Shown: piece after piece, positions 6,345 through 8,936 of the stretch
Position numbering within the stretch: position 1 is the first letter of the stretch
Layout of the letters: each line of letters opens with the position of its first letter
NCBI GenBank assembly: GCA_937925605.1
Contig: CALALV010000158.1
Span: forward strand, 1-8,936
Direction of reading: 5' to 3'
DNA from: an uncultured Woeseia sp.
GTDB taxonomy: Bacteria; Pseudomonadota; Gammaproteobacteria; Steroidobacterales; Woeseiaceae
Length of the DNA: 8,936 bases
Position numbers and translations under genes: made by a program
The notes under the pieces: generated by a model
The model's input: only the letters and a program-made list of their open reading frames with translations
What the model was told of the DNA's origin: nothing
Databases searched by the model: none

Positions 6345-6620
6345 GAACTCGTCCATCGTCTCGGCGAGCGCGAAGTCGCGCTCGCTGATGCCGTCGCACT
6401 CGTGCGTCGTCAGCTGCACCTTCACCTTGTTGTATACGTTGAACCACTCCGGGTGGTGATCGGTCTTCTCGGCGACCAGCGCGACGCGGGTCATGAAGCC
6501 GAAAGCGTCGGTGAAGTTCGCGAAGTGGAATTCGCGCGTGAGCTTGCCGTCCTGCAGTGACCAGCCGGGCAGGTCGCGCAGGCGGCCTGCGATATCGTCG
6601 TCGCTGAGTCGGTCGACCAT
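6336..6620 (-). CDS. phhB: Pterin-4a-carbinolamine dehydratase
   Basis: This 94-aa protein dehydrates 4a-hydroxytetrahydrobiopterin to quinonoid dihydropterin, the recycling step after phenylalanine hydroxylase (EC 4.2.1.96). The family signature is complete: E51, H55-H56, Y63, H73 and D82 in EKTDHHPEWFNVYNKVKVQL and the following residues, with the standard spacing. The length is typical. GAGGAG lies a few bases before the ATG, a strong ribosome-binding site. The upstream dehydrogenase gene ends 35 nt before the start, so the two are probably co-transcribed. No phhA is visible in the window. Homologues outside phenylalanine catabolism exist (for example linked to molybdopterin or unknown roles), so the substrate context is open. 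Confidence 0.93.
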   Translation of the reverse strand: MVDRLSDDDIAGRLRDLPGWSLQDGKLTREFHFANFTDAFGFMTRVALVAEKTDHHPEWFNVYNKVKVQLTTHECDGISERDFALAETMDEFAP

Positions 6621-6655
6621 GCGTAGCTCCTCGGGTCTCGGGTGAACGGGCGGGC

Positions 6656-7516
6656 TCAGCCCTGCGGATCGGGGTCGGCGTCGGTGGTGCCGCGCATGCG
6701 TTCCTTGAGCTCGCGCTTGACCCGGCGGCCACGGCGGTTCAGCGCCGGCTGCAGCGCGCGGCCGAGCGCCGGGAACAGGTAAGACAGCGTGGTCAGCAGA
6801 CCGCTGACCGGCGGCATCGAGCGCTCGCGCTTCTCGTTCAGGCACAGGTCCATGATCACCTGCGCGACCTCGTCGGCGGTGCTGAGCGGTTGCGAGAACG
6901 TGATGTCGGCAACCTGGTCGATGTTCTCGAGGATGAAGCCGGTCTCGATCGGGCCGGGCGACACTGCCGCCAGCTTGATGCCGGTACCGCGCAGCTCCTC
7001 GGCCAGCGCGAACGTGAACGCGCGCAGCCCGAACTTGGTAGCGGAATAGGTCGCCGCGTTCGGCACGGGCGTGCGCCCGGCGAGCGAGGCGACGTTGATG
7101 ATCGCGCCGTTGCCGGCGCGCTGCAGGTACGGGATCGCGAGCCGGCACAGCAGGATCGGCGCCTTCAGGTTGACGTCGACCATGCGCGCGAGGTCCTCGG
7201 GCGCCTGTTTCTCCACCGGGCCGCGGGCGTGGTAGCCCGCGTTGTTCACGAGGTAGTGGATGTGCTCGAAGTCGTACTCGGCCTTGCGGAAGACCGTGAC
7301 GCAGGCGTCCTCGTCGCAGACGTCCATGGCCGCGATGCGCACCTCGGTCTGCGGTCGCAGCTCCTCCGCGATCGCCTCGAGCTTGCGCTTGCCGCGCGCA
7401 ACCAGCACGAGGCGCGCGCCGGCCGCGGCGAATCGGCGCGCCGTGGCGGCGCCGACGCCCTCGGAGCCGCCCGTGATGATGACGGTCTTGTCGGAGAAAT
7501 TCGCGGGGCTGTCCAC
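6656..7516 (-). CDS. Short-chain dehydrogenase/reductase (SDR family)
   Basis: This 286-aa classical SDR is an NAD(P)-dependent oxidoreductase. It has the nucleotide-binding motif TGGSEGVG (15-22), VNNAG (90-94), N116, and the catalytic S144, Y157 and K161 (YSATK). R41 after the second strand (LVLVAR) suggests NADPH preference. After the SDR core, a basic C-terminal tail from about 235 (SGLLTTLSYLFPALGRALQP then RRGRRVKREL) contains a hydrophobic stretch and could bind membrane or lipid. Many SDRs of this shape act on lipid or ketone substrates, but the substrate cannot be assigned. The start is a GTG at 7516-7514; no upstream ATG fits, and the first internal methionine lies after the cofactor motif. 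It sits 40 nt downstream of the small unknown gene and 35 nt upstream of phhB. Confidence 0.9.
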   Translation of the reverse strand: MDSPANFSDKTVIITGGSEGVGAATARRFAAAGARLVLVARGKRKLEAIAEELRPQTEVRIAAMDVCDEDACVTVFRKAEYDFEHIHYLVNNAGYHARGPVEKQAPEDLARMVDVNLKAPILLCRLAIPYLQRAGNGAIINVASLAGRTPVPNAATYSATKFGLRAFTFALAEELRGTGIKLAAVSPGPIETGFILENIDQVADITFSQPLSTADEVAQVIMDLCLNEKRERSMPPVSGLLTTLSYLFPALGRALQPALNRRGRRVKRELKERMRGTTDADPDPQG

Positions 7517-7556
7517 CCGCGCAGTCTAGCGGAAATCGTGCAGGCTTTGGCCGCGC

Positions 7557-7838
7557 TCAGAAGCCCAAGTAGCCGCGCAGCTTGCGCCAGAGGGACGACT
7601 CCCAGCCGTAGACCTCGAGCTGCTCGGGATCGTAGCCCGGATCCGGCAGCACGCCGGAGGCCGGGATCGGCTCGTTGGCGGCGACGTCCTCGGGACGCAG
7701 CTCAAGGCCGCCGTGACGGGCGTCGCCGAAGTCGGTCAGGCCGTCGACCGCGAGGTTCGCGCAGGGCAGCACCTCGTCGTCCACGATGTCCTCTAGGAAC
7801 ACCGCGTCGGGATCAAAGGCGTCCCTGCCCAGCACCAC
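7557..7838 (-). CDS. Small acidic protein of unknown function
   Basis: The frame encodes at least 93 aa that I do not recognise. It is rich in aspartate and glutamate, with a proline-rich middle and an aromatic, basic C-terminal end (YGWESSLWRKLRGYLGF). There is no signal peptide or transmembrane segment. Codon use has the strong third-position GC bias of its neighbours, which supports it as a real gene, and the 40-nt gap to the dehydrogenase suggests one operon. The start is uncertain. GTG at 7838 (or 7835) is the first conventional start but lacks a well-placed ribosome-binding site. The open frame continues to a stop at 7904-7902. In that extension an ATC at 7868-7866 has GGAG 7 nt upstream and would give 103 aa beginning SKEKDFSECVVLGRD after the initiator. 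Confidence 0.6.
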   Translation of the reverse strand: MVLGRDAFDPDAVFLEDIVDDEVLPCANLAVDGLTDFGDARHGGLELRPEDVAANEPIPASGVLPDPGYDPEQLEVYGWESSLWRKLRGYLGF

Positions 7839-7929
7839 GCACTCGGAAAAGTCCTTCTCCTTGCTGATGGTCCTGCTCCGTAAGCTCCCTGGAGACGCCT
7901 GTCACCTTAGCGAATCGCGCGCGCCGGGG

Positions 7930-7947
7930 CTGTGAGAGCGTTCACAG
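7930..7947. promoter_or_regulatory. CRP/Vfr-like operator palindrome
   Basis: TGTGAGAGCGTTCACA (7931-7946) is an exact TGTGA-N6-TCACA match, the two half-sites recognised by the cAMP receptor protein CRP and its relative Vfr; one more C/G pair extends each arm. It lies in the gap between the channel gene stop and the small unknown gene, about 100 nt before that gene's GTG. It could control the small gene-SDR-phhB cluster. The same sequence could fold as a 6-bp hairpin after the channel gene, but no T-tract follows. Confidence 0.45.
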
Positions 7948-7972
7948 GCAGGCACCGCGGACGGCGTTCGGA

Positions 7973-8926
7973 TTATGTCACCTGGCCTTCGTCCGTTGGC
8001 CGCCCACAGTGCGGACAGCAGTTATCCTGCCGGCGCAGCAGCGCGCGGACCTGTTCCGCGTCGAGGATCTGGCTCGCGGTCAGCGACCCGAGGTCCAGCG
8101 AGCGCCGCAGCTCCTCCAGCTCGCCGGCCTCGTCCGGCGTCAGCACCCCGTCCTCCCAGGCCGACTCGGAACGGCGGCGGAATGCGTCCGCGCGTAGCCT
8201 GAGCTGCTCGGTGAAGGCCGAGGCGAGGATGCCGGTCGGCAGCGCGACCATGCCGACGCCGACGACCGTGATCGCCGCGCCGAACACCTTGCCGCCCACC
8301 GTGACCGGCGTGACGTCGCCATAGCCGACCGTGGTCAGCGTCGCGAAGGCCCACCACATCGCCGCCGGGATGCTGGCAAAAGCCTCCGGCTGTGCCTCGC
8401 GCTCGAAGTAGTACATGCCCGTCGCGGCCAGCAGCATGACGATCAGCAGCACGCTGAGCGCCGCGACGAAGGACCGGGCGTTGTCGCTGAACGCGCGCCT
8501 GAGCGTCTCGAACGCGGCCGAGTAGCGGGTCAGCTTCAGCACCCGCAGCAGGCGCACGGCGCGCAGGAAGCGCATGTCGCCCGGGCCGGCGAGGCCCGCG
8601 GCGACCAGGTAGAAGGGCAGGATCGCGAGCAGGTCGATCAGTGCGGTCGGGCTTGCGAGGTAGCGCAGCCGGCGCCGCCAGGCGGGCCCGTCGCCTTGCG
8701 CCTCGACGGCGGCCCATGCGCGCAGCAGGTACTCGGCGCTGAACACGGCGATCGTGAACAGCTCGAACAGCCGGAAGGCGTCGCGGTAGCGTCGGTTCAG
8801 GCTCTCGACGGACTCGAGAACGATGGCCAGCACGCTGAGTGAAATCAGCGCGACCAGCACGGCGTCGACGACCCGGCTCGCCCGGTCGCCGCGGCCGGCC
8901 GGCTCGAGCAGCCGGTGGGCGAGCAC
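7973..8926 (-). CDS. Six-helix voltage-gated potassium channel, start possibly beyond the window
   Basis: This inner-membrane K+ channel subunit of at least 317 aa has the full Kv layout: S1 (about 20-39), S2 (52-72), S3 (92-112), a voltage-sensor S4 with arginine or lysine at every third position (R119, R122, R125, R128, K131, R134), S5 (about 151-175), a pore helix, selectivity filter TTVGYGD (198-204) and S6 (about 212-237). It resembles KvAP-type prokaryotic channels and should work as a tetramer. A cytoplasmic tail follows, with an acidic helical stretch (254-300) and a CCPHCG knuckle at 303-308. The first start in frame is the GTG at 8926-8924, but the frame stays open (RLR before it) to the window edge, so the true start may lie outside. 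The substrate is firmly K+; the physiological role is unknown. Confidence 0.9.
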   Translation of the reverse strand: MLAHRLLEPAGRGDRASRVVDAVLVALISLSVLAIVLESVESLNRRYRDAFRLFELFTIAVFSAEYLLRAWAAVEAQGDGPAWRRRLRYLASPTALIDLLAILPFYLVAAGLAGPGDMRFLRAVRLLRVLKLTRYSAAFETLRRAFSDNARSFVAALSVLLIVMLLAATGMYYFEREAQPEAFASIPAAMWWAFATLTTVGYGDVTPVTVGGKVFGAAITVVGVGMVALPTGILASAFTEQLRLRADAFRRRSESAWEDGVLTPDEAGELEELRRSLDLGSLTASQILDAEQVRALLRRQDNCCPHCGRPTDEGQVT

Positions 8927-8936
8927 GCGCAGCCGC

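Noticed and set aside
1..8936. tRNA or rRNA genes, CRISPR arrays, insertion sequences
   Set aside because: No cloverleaf-like or ribosomal segments, no regularly spaced repeats and no transposase or terminal repeats were recognised. Reading by eye could miss a small RNA.

Overview
The window is GC-rich proteobacterial chromosome, most likely gammaproteobacterial: PepQ follows the E. coli-type prolidase along its whole length, and TrpRS has the ITTTGTPHIGN N-terminus I associate with Pseudomonas/Xanthomonas-type enzymes. The species cannot be named from the sequence. The left end carries the proximal end of a chromosomal (sedentary) integron; the rest is ordinary housekeeping and accessory metabolism.

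Positions 1-1115 are the recombination side of the integron. The integrase gene intI (1115-2122, +) points away from a cassette array that runs leftwards on the minus strand. At 972-978 is the attI/cassette junction GTTAGGC (minus strand). The first cassette (55-977) encodes an FRG-domain protein and ends in a clear 97-bp attC (49-145). A second cassette begins at position 54 and runs off the left edge after 15 codons. The cassette gene and the attI region are visibly AT-richer than the flanking chromosome. A 14-codon mini-ORF in attI stops inside the recombination core just before the FRG start codon.

Positions 2119-4828 hold ggt (a secreted gamma-glutamyltransferase) and trpS (tryptophanyl-tRNA synthetase) on the minus strand, 4 nt apart. 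trpS and intI converge so tightly that their TAG stops share one CTAG palindrome. A divergent 151-bp intergenic region separates ggt from pepQ (prolidase, 4980-6323, +). GGT and prolidase both release amino acids from small peptides.

Positions 6336-7838 (or 7868) hold a small minus-strand cluster: an unrecognised acidic protein of 93-103 aa, a short-chain dehydrogenase, and a pterin-4a-carbinolamine dehydratase (phhB). Between this cluster and the upstream gene lies a perfect TGTGA-N6-TCACA palindrome resembling a CRP/Vfr operator. The right end is a six-helix voltage-gated potassium channel gene (stop at 7973) whose start lies at or beyond the window edge. The most distinctive part is the integron: an apparently intact integrase, an attI with an ORF-11-like leader ORF, and a first cassette coding for a protein of uncharacterised function.
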